The notes under the pieces are model-generated. The model saw only the letters and a list, made by a program, of their open reading frames with translations. It did not search any database and was not told the origin of the DNA. A DNA stretch of 64,000 nucleotides, taken from assembly GCF_000716595.1 (NCBI RefSeq), contig NZ_JNXC01000025.1, forward strand, positions 1 through 64,000, written 5' to 3'. The position numbers and the translations under genes are program-made. This stretch comes from Saccharothrix sp. NRRL B-16314. Its GTDB lineage: Bacteria > Actinomycetota > Actinomycetes > Mycobacteriales > Pseudonocardiaceae. Shown in pieces: positions 50,970-59,801 of the stretch; the stretch's first letter is position 1; each line of letters begins with the position of its first letter.

Positions 50970-51190
50970 TCGCCGAGGCGGGTGCCGCACATCAGGGCCG
51001 ACGAGCCGTTCGGCGTAGCAGTTCGCTTTCCGACAGCGTGGCTGGATCTTCGCGCCCTGGATGCCGGCGTCGGCAAGGACGACGTCGAACGAAGTGGTGA
51101 GCCGACCAAATCGATCGCGGACCGGGTGGGAGTTGTCGGTCTGTTCGTTAAGGTCCATCGCCAGGTCGCCTGCGTCCCAGGCGCGGAGGA
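50970..51190 (-). pseudogene. Integrase-core (IS481-like) transposase fragment
   Basis: The minus frame reads LAMDLNEQTDNSHPVRDRFG, TTSFDVVLADAGIQGAKIQP and CRKANCYAERLVG, corresponding to the RDRDxKFTxxFD...ANxxAER catalytic core of IS481-like integrases. The first acidic residue is changed (RDRFG), and both ends are lost. The rest of the 50884-51579 gap holds no gene I can support. Confidence 0.75.
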
Positions 51191-51579
51191 CGATCATGTA
51201 GGCAAACGAATACTTCCGGCTCAATGCGTAGGCGGCAGATCTGCTGATTGGTCCCAGAGGGCTGAACAGCGATCGCGGCGGCGGTGAGTCGTCCGGCTTA
51301 GGGGATTGCGGCCGGTCCACCACGGCGGGACAGGAGACCAGGGCAGCGGTGCCGTCCCGAACACGCGGGTCGGAACACACTGCAAGTACGTCGTGGTGGT
51401 GTGGCTTTTTCCCCCACCACCCGGCGACGACGCCGGATGGTGCCGGTGCCCGCCCCAGTCGGGAGCGGTCACCCTGACCTGACCCTGGAACGGCAGGCCG
51501 CGCGACGATGTCGGTCGGCGACGCACCCGAAGTCATTCGAACGGGAACGCTCCTCCCACTCGACGGGATAGCGTGAACC

Positions 51580-52467
51580 GTGCTCGACGACCTGGACTAC
51601 TCCCCGCTCGCCGCCCCGGTCGACCCGGCCGCGGCGTTGGCGTACGCGAGAGCGAACGGCGACCGCCCGGCCCTCGATCTGGCTTGCTGCTCGTTCTTGT
51701 CAGCCCTGATCGCCGCCGTCTTCTCCGGCTTCTTGAGCTTCCCGCTCAGCATGTACCTCGCCGACACCTACCCGGACGGCGGCGTCGGCATCCGGCTCCT
51801 CGGGCTGTTGCCGCTGGCGATCGGTCTCGGGCTGGTCGTCCCGGTCGTCGTCCTGAGCCGCAAGAGCGGCCGGCAGGAACGGATCAACCGCTATCGGATC
51901 ATGCAGTTCGCCGTCCGGAACGGCATGGGTTACCGGATGAAGGTCAAGGACCCGGAGCATCCCTCCGGGGTCTTCGACATCGGCACCAACCGCTGCGCCG
52001 TCGACGTCGTCAGCATCGAAGGCCCACGTCCGATGGAAATCGGCCAGTACGGCTACACCGCCGGCTACCGCGATGGCGAACCGTTCCGCTTGGCCTACGC
52101 AACCACACCTCTCGACGCCGACCTCGACCTCCCCCACCTGTTGCTGAGATCGCGGGCGAAACGCATGGGCACCGGGTTGAAGTCCGGCAAAGTCCCCTCC
52201 GGTAACCCCGACCTTCGCGGCCCCGGCACCGAAGCCTTCAGCGTCTCCGGGCCACTGGGCAGGGCCCAGGAAATCCAGGCCCTGCTGGACCGCAGTCTCT
52301 TCTCCCCCGACCTCCTGGCCCGGTTCGCCGAACACCCGGTCCACATCGAACTCGTCGAGAATCGCCTGTACTTCTTCTCCCCCGACCCGCTTTCCACCAC
52401 CGACCCGGACACCTGGCGCTGGCTCCTCCCCCTGCTCACCGACACCGCGGAGCGCCTGGAACTCTGA
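51580..52467 (+). CDS. Two-TM membrane protein of unknown function
   Basis: This 295-residue protein has two hydrophobic helices at about residues 38-60 (FLSALIAAVFSGFLSFPLSM) and 70-92 (IRLLGLLPLAIGLGLVVPVV). The soluble C-terminal region of about 190 residues follows, including RIMQFAVRNGMGYRMKVKDP and a DIGTNRCAVDVV strand. The C-terminal domain has the look of actinomycete membrane-anchored proteins that sense or bind but I do not recognise a named family. The GTG at 51580 begins the conserved reading; no strong ribosome binding site is visible. Confidence 0.7.
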   Translation: MLDDLDYSPLAAPVDPAAALAYARANGDRPALDLACCSFLSALIAAVFSGFLSFPLSMYLADTYPDGGVGIRLLGLLPLAIGLGLVVPVVVLSRKSGRQERINRYRIMQFAVRNGMGYRMKVKDPEHPSGVFDIGTNRCAVDVVSIEGPRPMEIGQYGYTAGYRDGEPFRLAYATTPLDADLDLPHLLLRSRAKRMGTGLKSGKVPSGNPDLRGPGTEAFSVSGPLGRAQEIQALLDRSLFSPDLLARFAEHPVHIELVENRLYFFSPDPLSTTDPDTWRWLLPLLTDTAERLEL

Positions 52468-52614
52468 GTGCGGCCCACCGGAAACGGAACACTAGGATTG
52501 CCCACCGCGCGTCGGATGTTGGTCTTGGCCGATCGGGAGGAGACCTCCCGTGGAGTAGCCGGGCCGAACTGGCAGGCCCGCGATCACCCGGCACGCGTTC
52601 GGCGACGGCGTGGC

Positions 52615-52870
52615 GACCTGCACCTGAACCGCAACCCACACCGGCGGTTCCGCGTCGGCCGGGAACGACTGCGAAAACTCCTGCACCGTCACGGGATCAG
52701 TTTTCTGCGCACCCCGACCTGGAAGACCTCGAACGATCCCGACTTCGACGCCAGACTCGACCGCATCGACGAAATCCTGACCCGGTTCCCGCAGCGGTGT
52801 TTCGCCTCCGACCAGTTCGGGCCGCTGTCGATCCGCCCGCACCCCGGCTCCGGCTTGGTCGCGAAATCCT
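52615..52870 (+). pseudogene. IS630-family transposase fragment
   Basis: NRNPHRRFRVGRERLRKLLH, RHGISFLRTPTWKTSNDPDF, DARLDRIDEILTRFPQRCFA and DQFGPLSIRPHPGSG match the middle of IS630-type transposases, including the first catalytic Asp neighbourhood (FAxDQFGPL). Both ends are absent. It is in frame with, and runs into, the following membrane protein gene. Confidence 0.8.
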
Positions 52871-52905
52871 CGCTGCTGGAGCAGGCCTCGACTACGCTGC
52901 CGTTC

Positions 52906-53466
52906 GTGCACGATCAGACATGGTCCCCCGATCCTGCGAGGCCCGTCATCGAATACCGGCCCGGCCGGTGGGTGTTCATCGGCGGGCTGGCCATGTTCGT
53001 CGTCTTCGGGTTGATCGCCGTCTTCCCGGACGTCGGGCATGCGTCAGCTTCGTCGAGAGCGAAGGACATTCCTCCGGCCGCCGCGTCGTTCCTCTTCGGC
53101 GCGCTCGCGCTGGGCGGCCTAATGGTCATGATCGGCTCGGTCCCCCGCATGCATCGCTTCGTCGTCGATCAACGTGGACTGTGGTGGCGAGCCGGTCGCA
53201 GATCCGACCTGATCGCGTGGGAGGAGTTGCGTGCCGTGCGCGGACGGGAACCGCGCCCGCCGGTCAAGGGCGACCCGAACTCGAAGCCCGTGCTGCCGGC
53301 CCTGGTGTTCACCCCTGCGGACGGCCGTTTCGCGACTCGCCACAGCGCGCTGGTGAAGCCCTCGCCGGCCTCCGATCCGGAAGCGGAACTGAGACTGCCG
53401 AACACCGCCACGGTCCGGCAGCTGACCCAGGAGATAGCCAGAGTCCGGCCGGACCTACTTCACTGA
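52906..53466 (+). CDS. Two-TM protein with PH-like C-terminal domain
   Basis: This protein of about 186 residues starts at GTG 52906. Two hydrophobic helices (WVFIGGLAMFVVFGLIAVF at about 24-42, and AASFLFGALALGGLMVMIG at about 62-80) are followed by FVVDQRGLWWRAGRRSDLIA and WEELRAVRG. That is the strand pattern of bacterial PH-like/YdbT-type membrane proteins. The reading frame is fused upstream to an IS630 relic, so the true N-terminus may have been replaced by the insertion. Confidence 0.6.
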   Translation: MHDQTWSPDPARPVIEYRPGRWVFIGGLAMFVVFGLIAVFPDVGHASASSRAKDIPPAAASFLFGALALGGLMVMIGSVPRMHRFVVDQRGLWWRAGRRSDLIAWEELRAVRGREPRPPVKGDPNSKPVLPALVFTPADGRFATRHSALVKPSPASDPEAELRLPNTATVRQLTQEIARVRPDLLH

Positions 53467-53686
53467 TGGCCTTGGCAGGTCCAGCCCGAGGCTTTCGTGC
53501 GGGCGTGGTGGCTGACTCGTGTCACGAATGGGAAGGCGCTCTCATGACCCGGGGCGAATTCTGATCGCCGAGGTCGGAATTCACGCGTTCGAGAAGCACC
53601 CCTCCGGTGAGGAAGTCTACTTGAGCTTCCCCCTGTAGCCCGGGGACTTTCCAGACATGGTCCGGTAGGGCCTGAAGGAGTCGTCC

Positions 53687-53998
53687 GTGGCACCACCGAA
53701 GAAGTACCCCGACGAGTTGCGGGCTCGCGCTGTCCGCTTGTACCGGGAGTCGGACCCCAAGCCGGTGATCCGGCGTCTGGCCGAGCAGCTGGGCGTGCAT
53801 CGCGAGGCGTTGCGGAACTGGATCCGGCAGGACGAGGCCGGCCGCGGGAAATGTGGTGACAGGCCCACTGCGACCGAGTCGGAGGAGCTGCGCCGCCTTC
53901 GCAGGGAGAACGCGGAACTCAAGCGGGCCAACGAGATCCTCAAGACCGCGTCCGCGTTTTTCGCGGCGGAACCCGACCCGACCCGGCGACGGTCGTGA
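53687..53998 (+). CDS. IS3-family transposase OrfA
   Basis: This 103-residue helix-turn-helix protein has MAPPKKYPDELRARAVRLYR, the recognition helix RRLAEQLGVHREALRNWI and a leucine-zipper-like coil (EELRRLRRENAELKRANEIL), all standard for OrfA. It appears complete. The GTG at 53687 follows AGGAG. OrfB follows with a GTGA overlap but is truncated, so the element is not autonomous. Confidence 0.85.
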   Translation: MAPPKKYPDELRARAVRLYRESDPKPVIRRLAEQLGVHREALRNWIRQDEAGRGKCGDRPTATESEELRRLRRENAELKRANEILKTASAFFAAEPDPTRRRS

Positions 53999-54235
53999 AG
54001 CTCGTCGAGCAGCTTCGCGACCGCTTCAGGGTCGAGTTCGTCCTCCAGGTCCTCGGTGTCGCCTCGTCCACCTACTCCGGCAGGCCGACCCGTCCCGCCG
54101 TGAGCGCGACGACCGGGCGATCACCGGCGAGATCACCGACATCCACACCGCCTCCGGCGGCACCTACGGCAGCCCGCGGGTGCACCAGGTCCTGCAGCGT
54201 CGAGGCATCCGCGTGTCGCGCAAGCGGGTCGAGCG
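53995..54235 (+). pseudogene. IS3-family OrfB, truncated and frameshifted
   Basis: GTG 53995 opens KLVEQLRDRFRVEFVLQVLG and VASSTY. After a shift near 54080 the frame reads RRERDDRAITGEITDIHTAS, GGTYGSPRVHQVLQRRGIRV and SRKRVER, then similarity ends. The DDE domain is missing completely. Confidence 0.8.
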
Positions 54236-54355
54236 AGACGAACGTGTCGGCAACGCCGTGGGGGCCGCAACCAGCTTGAGGACAGCGGGACCTAAATGGC
54301 ATTTCGGCAAGAACATCGTCGTTCACCGGCGGTCCAGCCGCAGGGTGTGCGGTCG

Positions 54356-54667
54356 TCAGTCCGCGTCTGAGCCGAGGCAGGTCAAGGTCAGGTCGAGGAG
54401 GTGCTCAGCCGCCCCCTCGGTCCGGTGTGCCTCGTCGTCGGAGTAGAGGCCGGCGGTACCGACCAGAGCGGGGTACAGCTCCGTGAGCAGAGCAGCCGCC
54501 CGCTTCGGCACGTCCGCCCTCCCCCGCCATGAGTCGGCCAGCCCGGTCAACAGTGTGCTCAACTCAGCGAGCGCGGTTTCGTCGAGGCCGTCACCCATCC
54601 GCAGCGGCACGGTCAGCCGCTCGACTACGTCCGCGAGCGCCGCGTCGTCCACCAGGTCATCCTCCAC
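54356..54667 (-). CDS. Hypothetical acidic helical protein
   Basis: This protein of about 103 residues is acidic and almost wholly helical (LVDDAALADVVERLTVPL, LDETALAELSTLLTGLADSW, RAAALLTELYPALVGTAGLY), ending LTCLGSDAD. I do not recognise it. The GTG at 54667 is the last start before composition turns to proline- and arginine-rich shadow sequence. No ribosome binding site is clear, so the start is uncertain. It may be cut by the neighbouring IS3 insertion. Confidence 0.45.
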   Translation of the reverse strand: MEDDLVDDAALADVVERLTVPLRMGDGLDETALAELSTLLTGLADSWRGRADVPKRAAALLTELYPALVGTAGLYSDDEAHRTEGAAEHLLDLTLTCLGSDAD

Positions 54668-55230
54668 TGAGCAACCGCACGGCGGCGGCGGGCACGCCGC
54701 CTTCCATGAGCACTTCGGCCGACGCCCGGGCGAAGTTCTGCGCAAACAGAAGCCCAAGGAATCACTTTTGATCCGCGCAGTGATCTTTACGGTCGGAGCC
54801 TCTGGCGGAGATTCCACCTGCTCGACAACCGCACGGCCGACTCCCCCGGTGACATCCCGGCGGCGGACGCACCGACCGTTGCCGGCCGACGGGCGTTCCA
54901 CGGCCGACCGGCACCAGCGTCGTGCTAAATGTTAGCGCTAACCAAAGCTCACCTGACAGCGATGTCGCGGTCCTCAAGACGCCTCCATCCCGAACGGCGA
55001 TTCACCCGCATTGCCGTACACCTCCTCCGCAGAGACTGTCTTGTGAGCGTGAACAATGGATGCCACACTGTCTCCATCGAAGCCTGCGCCGCTGACGGAA
55101 GCCGCCACGTCAAGCCCGCCGGCGGATGTGTCGAACCCGGAATTCCGGAGCAACGGGTAGCGCTGTGCCCGGCCGTGCGGCAGCACGGATGGCAGCCGGA
55201 ACGTCGTACGCACCGAGGAGTGAGATCAGG
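54668..55230. other. Promoter region of the alpha-galactosidase gene
   Basis: About 560 bases without a supported gene. It holds the LacI-type palindrome at 54931-54942. The ORF continuing upstream of GTG 55231 to 55126 is not protein-like and is treated as leader. Confidence 0.45.
54931..54942. promoter_or_regulatory. LacI-family operator
   Basis: GTTAGCGCTAAC is a perfect 12-bp palindrome with central CG, in the context AATGTTAGCGCTAACCAA. It matches the shape of LacI-type sugar operators (TGTTAGCGCTAACA) in actinomycetes. It lies 288 bp before the alpha-galactosidase start, implying control by a repressor encoded elsewhere. Confidence 0.7.
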
Positions 55231-56889
55231 GTGACCGCAACACGACTTCCCCGTCCTCGCAGGGCCGCAACGCTGTTAGCGGCAGGCGTGCTGCTGCTGT
55301 CCGCGTTGACGGCGATACTGCACACGTCGTCCGCGCAGGCGTTGGAGAACGGTGTGGCACGGACACCACCGATGGGGTGGAACTCGTGGAACACGTTCGG
55401 CTGCAACATCAACGAGACGTTGATCAGGCAGATGACCGATGCGATGGTCAACTCCGGCATGCGTGACGCGGGCTACGAGTACGTCGTGGTGGACGACTGC
55501 TGGATGAACCCGAACCGGGACTCGGCGGGCAACCTCCAAGGCGACCCGGGCCGGTTCCCCAGCGGCATGAAGGCGCTCGGCGACTACATCCACGCCCGGG
55601 GGTTGAAGTTCGGCATCTACCAGGCGCCGCTGGCCGAGACGTGCGCCCAGTACTTCAACTCCTACCCCGGTTCGACCGGGGCGCTGGGCCACGAGGAGCA
55701 GGACGCCCGCCAGTTCGCCGCGTGGGGCGTGGACTTCCTCAAGTACGACTGGTGCTCGCCCAGCGGCACGATCGACGACCAGGTGCGCACGTTCGCCAAG
55801 ATGCGCGACGCGCTGCGCGCCACCAACCGCCCGATCGTCTACAGCATCAACTCCAACAGCATCCACGACAAGACCGGGCCCCGGCGCAACTGGGGCGACG
55901 TGGCGAACATGTGGCGCACCACCGAGGACATCACCAACAAGTGGGACACCGGGCAGACCAACGGCTACCCGATGGGCGTCCAGAACATCGTCAACGTCAC
56001 CGTGCCCCTGGCGTCCTACGCCAAGCCCGGCGGGTTCAACGACCCGGACATGATGGAAGTCGGCCGCGGCGGCATGAACGACACCGAGATGCGCAGCCAC
56101 TTCGCCCTGTGGGCCGTCATGGCCTCGCCCCTCATCGCGGGCAACGACCTGCGCAACATGGACGCCGCCACGCAGGCGATCCTGAAGAACGCCAACCTCA
56201 TCGCCATCAACCAGGACCCGCTCGGGGTGCAGGCCGTGCAGATCTCCAACGACGGCACCCGACGCGTCCTGGCCAAGCGCCTGTCCAACGGCAACGTCGC
56301 GGTCGCCCTGTTCAACCAGGGCGGCGGCACGACCACCGTCTCGACCACGGCGAGCGCGATCGGCCTGTCGGGCAGCTCGTTCACGCTGCGCGACGCGTGG
56401 ACCAACGGCACGACCACCACGTCCGGCACCATCTCGGCCAGCGTCCCGGCGCACGGCACGACGGTGTACGTCGTCAGCGGCGGCGGGGGCCCCGCGCCCA
56501 CGTCGTTCTCGTTGGTGAGCCAGAGCTCCGGCCGTTGCCTGGACATCCCCGGCAGCACGCCGACCAACGGCGCCCTGGCCCAGATCTGGGACTGCAACAG
56601 CCAGACCAACCAGCGCTTCACCACGACCGCGGCCGGTGAGCTGCGCGCCTACGACGGCACGAAGTGCCTGGACGTCTACAACCTGGGCACCGCCAACGGC
56701 ACCGCCGTGACGTTGTGGGACTGCAACGGCCAGACCAACCAGCAGTTCCGCCTCAACTCCGACGGCAGCGTGACGGCGGTGGCGTCGGGCAAGTGCCTGG
56801 ACGTCAACGGCGGCGCCACCGCCAACGGGACGAAGGTCATCATCTGGGACTGCCACGGCGGCACCAACCAGAGGTGGACCCGCACCTGA
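55231..56889 (+). CDS. Secreted GH27 alpha-galactosidase with ricin-type CBM13
   Basis: This 552-residue exported glycosidase has a signal peptide over about residues 1-37 (LLAAGVLLLSALTAILHTSS). The GH27 barrel begins PPMGWNSWNTFGCNINETLI and includes YVVVDDCWM, the nucleophile Asp in FLKYDWCSP (about residue 173), the acid/base region MWRTTEDITNKW, and NDPDMMEVG. A C-terminal ricin-type beta-trefoil (about 430-552) shows repeated QxW-like units (NQRFTTT, NQQFRL, NQRWTRT) and CLDV repeats. It releases alpha-linked galactose from galactomannans or oligosaccharides outside the cell. The start at GTG 55231 precedes the signal peptide directly. Confidence 0.92.
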   Translation: MTATRLPRPRRAATLLAAGVLLLSALTAILHTSSAQALENGVARTPPMGWNSWNTFGCNINETLIRQMTDAMVNSGMRDAGYEYVVVDDCWMNPNRDSAGNLQGDPGRFPSGMKALGDYIHARGLKFGIYQAPLAETCAQYFNSYPGSTGALGHEEQDARQFAAWGVDFLKYDWCSPSGTIDDQVRTFAKMRDALRATNRPIVYSINSNSIHDKTGPRRNWGDVANMWRTTEDITNKWDTGQTNGYPMGVQNIVNVTVPLASYAKPGGFNDPDMMEVGRGGMNDTEMRSHFALWAVMASPLIAGNDLRNMDAATQAILKNANLIAINQDPLGVQAVQISNDGTRRVLAKRLSNGNVAVALFNQGGGTTTVSTTASAIGLSGSSFTLRDAWTNGTTTTSGTISASVPAHGTTVYVVSGGGGPAPTSFSLVSQSSGRCLDIPGSTPTNGALAQIWDCNSQTNQRFTTTAAGELRAYDGTKCLDVYNLGTANGTAVTLWDCNGQTNQQFRLNSDGSVTAVASGKCLDVNGGATANGTKVIIWDCHGGTNQRWTRT

Positions 56890-56894
56890 TCCCC

Positions 56895-56929
56895 TCGGCG
56901 GCGACCGCGAACCCCGCGGTCGCCGCCGA
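56895..56929. terminator. Strong bidirectional hairpin
   Basis: Arms TCGGCGGCGACCGCG (56895-56909) and CGCGGTCGCCGCCGA (56915-56929) pair perfectly over 15 bp with a 5-nt loop, 5 nt after the alpha-galactosidase stop. The next gene is convergent, so it may stop both transcripts. Confidence 0.82.
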
Positions 56930-57013
56930 CCGGACCAACCTCCGTGGCGCAGTCAGCGGCTGGGACCCACTTGGTCGGCCCCCACCCGGGCACGACCGGC
57001 GAGAACCCGGGGA

Positions 57014-57430
57014 TCAGGCGCTCGGCGTTGTCAGGCCGCGCGGTCGCACCGAGGTCAGCGCCGCGATCCCGAACACCAGGGCGGGCACCACGAAGTAGAA
57101 ACCGAGCCCGAGGCCGAGCACCAGCCCCCACGCCCCCATCACCAGTGCCACGACCGTCGTGACGAACGCGACGGCACGGCCGGCGAGGTCCGAGACCACC
57201 ACTGCCGCCGCGGCGACCAGCGGCACCCCGAGCAGGTACGCCGCGGCGCTCCCTCCCTCGGCGGACAACCCCGGAAGCAACGCGACGCCGACCCCGACCG
57301 TCGCCGCGACCCCGGTCCATCGCAGCGCCCGGCCGATCGTCCCGGGAACCGCCCACCGGCCACGCAGGCGGACGAGAACGGCGACCGCCAGGAACAGGAA
57401 AACGCACACACCCGCGACGGCAGCGATCAT
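57014..57430 (-). CDS. Small integral membrane protein
   Basis: This protein of about 138 residues has four hydrophobic helices (MIAAVAGVCVFLFLAVAVLV; WTGVAATVGVGVALLPGL; AYLLGVPLVAAAAVVVSDLA; then VTTVVALVMGAWGLVLGLG with a continuing segment). No family was recognised. ATG 57430 is chosen because GGAGG sits 7 nt upstream. The longer open frame to 57670 is arginine- and serine-rich shadow. Confidence 0.65.
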   Translation of the reverse strand: MIAAVAGVCVFLFLAVAVLVRLRGRWAVPGTIGRALRWTGVAATVGVGVALLPGLSAEGGSAAAYLLGVPLVAAAAVVVSDLAGRAVAFVTTVVALVMGAWGLVLGLGLGFYFVVPALVFGIAALTSVRPRGLTTPSA

Positions 57431-57605
57431 GCCAACACCTCCCATTGCGGCAGGTCCGCCGCAGCCGTGCCCCGACACCCACCACCGAAGGTACGGCACC
57501 CACGACCTGCCGACCCGGCTCCCCGACGGGATCACCGCGATGGACCTCGAGAACGCGGCACCACCACGCGATCCGATGTTCGTCGACGTGGTCGACGGGT
57601 GTTCG

Positions 57606-58964
57606 TCAGCCCGCGAACGGTCGGTTGAACACGGGCGGGACGTAGTCGAGGTAACGGCCATCGCCCGCAAGCCCGTTCATGGTGCGAGGCGAGAGGTCGG
57701 GCCAGACACCCGTCCGCAACCGCTGCCACATCCGGTCGATCGCGGCGACCTGCTCGTCGACGGTGAACGTGCAGTGCCCCGCTGTCCGCACGTACGTCTG
57801 ACGCACGAACCGGCCGTTGCCCTCGCGGTGGGCCAGCGCCTCGTAGGACTGCTGCTGCGCCAGGGTGGAGATCTGGTCGCCGAGCCCGCTGACCGTGAGG
57901 ACCGGCACGCGCACGTCGCCCGTGAACACGATTCCCCTGGACAGTTGCGACACCGCAGCGGGGTCGGCGGCGACGCGGGGAGCCGCCGCCAACCGCCCGA
58001 GATCCGCCCGCAGGTCCAACCCGGCACGGGCGTACAGCCGCACGACGGCGAGCTGCTGACCGGGTTCGGCCGACGCGAGTTGCCGGCCGTAGTCGACCCC
58101 CGTGTTCCACGAGGGGTTCCCGCCGGACATCTGCTCGATGGCGCGCCTGCTGCTCATCGCCTGTCCGATGTAGGGCAGCGGACCTCCGGCCAACGCCTGG
58201 TACATGCCGTTCTCGATGCCCGTCGCGTCCCACCACGCCGGCACCGGCGGCGCGGTGCCGTCCGCCGTGAGCCCCCAGCCCGGGAGTTGACCGATCGCGG
58301 AGGCGAGCGCGATGCGCGCCCGCCCCTCCTCCGTGGACTGCGCTCCGGCGAGGGCCGAGATCCACTGCTGACGCGCACCGGCGACGTCAGCGGGAATCCC
58401 GGTCACGGGCAAGGCGCTGTCGTCGAACAGCAACGCCTTCAGCGCGAACACGGTATCGAGCTTCTGGTTCCACTGCCCCACCGAACCACCGAGACCGCCG
58501 CAGAACGGTACGGCGGCGTCGAACAGGTCGGGGTGGACCTGCGCGGCGCCCGCGGCCACGAACCCGCCCATCGAGCGGCCTTCGGCGACCGCCCACCGCG
58601 CGCGCCCGAACGCCGCCTCGAACCGCCCGAGCGCGGCGGCCTGGTTGTCGATCGCCTGGGCGATGCGCCACCCGGTGACAGCCCTGGTCGTGCCGCCCAC
58701 GGCGTAGCCGCGCTGGACGAGACCCGCGGTCAGCGGCGCGGTGAGCCCACCGTCGGCGAAGTCCATGTCCACCAGCACCACGCCGTTCCACCGGTTCGGC
58801 TTGACGAACTGGTACGGGGTGCCGTCGGGGAGCTGCCCGGACGCGCAAGCCGCCGTTCCCAGGCACGGCGTTGCGTCCGGTGGCGCGGCGACCGCGGCAG
58901 GCGCACCGGCCGCCAGCACCGACGCGGCTGCCAGCACGACACCGAGTTTGCGCACTGCGGACAT
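57606..58964 (-). CDS. Secreted alpha/beta hydrolase
   Basis: This 452-residue exported hydrolase has a signal peptide (VVLAAASVLAAGAPAAVAA). The nucleophile elbow is VAEGRSMGGFVAAGAAQ near residue 128-144. C-terminal Asp and His candidates lie in VLTVSGLGDQIST near 365-377 and RTAGHCTFTVDEQ near 405-417, completing a Ser-Asp-His triad. Cys pairs (CLGTAAC, and PFCGG) suggest disulfides. The substrate class (ester, peptide or polymer) cannot be told from sequence. ATG 58964 has GGAG 6 nt upstream. Confidence 0.8.
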   Translation of the reverse strand: MSAVRKLGVVLAAASVLAAGAPAAVAAPPDATPCLGTAACASGQLPDGTPYQFVKPNRWNGVVLVDMDFADGGLTAPLTAGLVQRGYAVGGTTRAVTGWRIAQAIDNQAAALGRFEAAFGRARWAVAEGRSMGGFVAAGAAQVHPDLFDAAVPFCGGLGGSVGQWNQKLDTVFALKALLFDDSALPVTGIPADVAGARQQWISALAGAQSTEEGRARIALASAIGQLPGWGLTADGTAPPVPAWWDATGIENGMYQALAGGPLPYIGQAMSSRRAIEQMSGGNPSWNTGVDYGRQLASAEPGQQLAVVRLYARAGLDLRADLGRLAAAPRVAADPAAVSQLSRGIVFTGDVRVPVLTVSGLGDQISTLAQQQSYEALAHREGNGRFVRQTYVRTAGHCTFTVDEQVAAIDRMWQRLRTGVWPDLSPRTMNGLAGDGRYLDYVPPVFNRPFAG

Positions 58965-59290
58965 CTGAATCTCCAGTCCCGCCTGAAGGCCGGCATCACC
59001 CGCGAACCGCCGTGCGGCCGATTCGCGCCTCACCCGGCACGCACCACCACGAGCAGACTCATGATGTTCTGCTGCGGCAACGACGGTCAATGACAACCGG
59101 CTCCGTGATGAGTTGCGCAATGTTGCGTTAGTGGATGGCGCGCAGGCCGATTGCCGCAGCTCCTCGACGACTATCGGCATGCGACCTGACTTGCACGGAC
59201 GACACTTCCGGCAAGCACAGCGTCGGCTCCGGCCGGGCAAACCCGACCGGAGGTTCGACCGATGCTGCCTACAACGTCATGTCGCCTTGA
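58965..59290. other. Intergenic, nothing recognised
   Basis: About 325 bases. The minus frame continues open but is Cys/Arg-rich shadow sequence. GTTGCGCAATGTTGCGTTAG near 59112 is somewhat AT-rich and may be part of a promoter for the secreted hydrolase. Confidence 0.4.
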
Positions 59291-59680
59291 TCAGCCCCTG
59301 GGCTCGTCCTCGATCGCGCCGACCTGCTCCGGGTCTTCCGGAGCGGGCATGTGACGGATGCTGTCGCTGCCCTTGTGGTCGTGGGCGCGGGAGTAACGGG
59401 AATCCAACACCCTTCCCAACTTGAGCGCCGCTCCCGCGTACGCCTCGTCCACAGTGGTCGCGTGGTGGGTGACCGCCACCGGCTGCTTGCCCCCCGGCCG
59501 CGCCTCGATGACGCACTTCTTGTCCTCGGGCTTGCTGCCCCCGTCCTCGCTGAGGTGCACCTCAACCCGCGTCAACCAGCCGCTGAACCGGGACAGACCA
59601 CTCTCCAGGTCGGTGGTGACGAAGGTGGCCAGTCCTTCGCCACCTCTGATGTTGTGGTCGGTGTTGACCTGGATCTGCAT
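59291..59680 (-). CDS. HPF/RaiA-like ribosome-associated protein
   Basis: This 129-residue protein has a beta-alpha fold of the S30EA/hibernation-factor type: MQIQVNTDHNIRGGEGLATF, then LTRVEVHLSEDGGSK, DKKCVIEARPGGKQPVAVTH and VDEAYAGAALKLGRVLDSR. It lacks the C-terminal dimerisation domain of long HPF. It may bind ribosomes in stress, as in families of short HPF-like proteins. ATG 59680 was preferred because GGAGG lies 6 nt upstream; a GTG two codons earlier overlaps that site. Confidence 0.8.
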   Translation of the reverse strand: MQIQVNTDHNIRGGEGLATFVTTDLESGLSRFSGWLTRVEVHLSEDGGSKPEDKKCVIEARPGGKQPVAVTHHATTVDEAYAGAALKLGRVLDSRYSRAHDHKGSDSIRHMPAPEDPEQVGAIEDEPRG

Positions 59681-59801
59681 TTGCACCTCCGCAGCACAAC
59701 AGCAATGATCTTGACCGGTACCACGGGAGCGGTCGGTTCAAACGCAGCCATAGGAGATCCCGCCACCGCCACACCCCATCACTCGACCTGACGAAGTCCT
59801 G

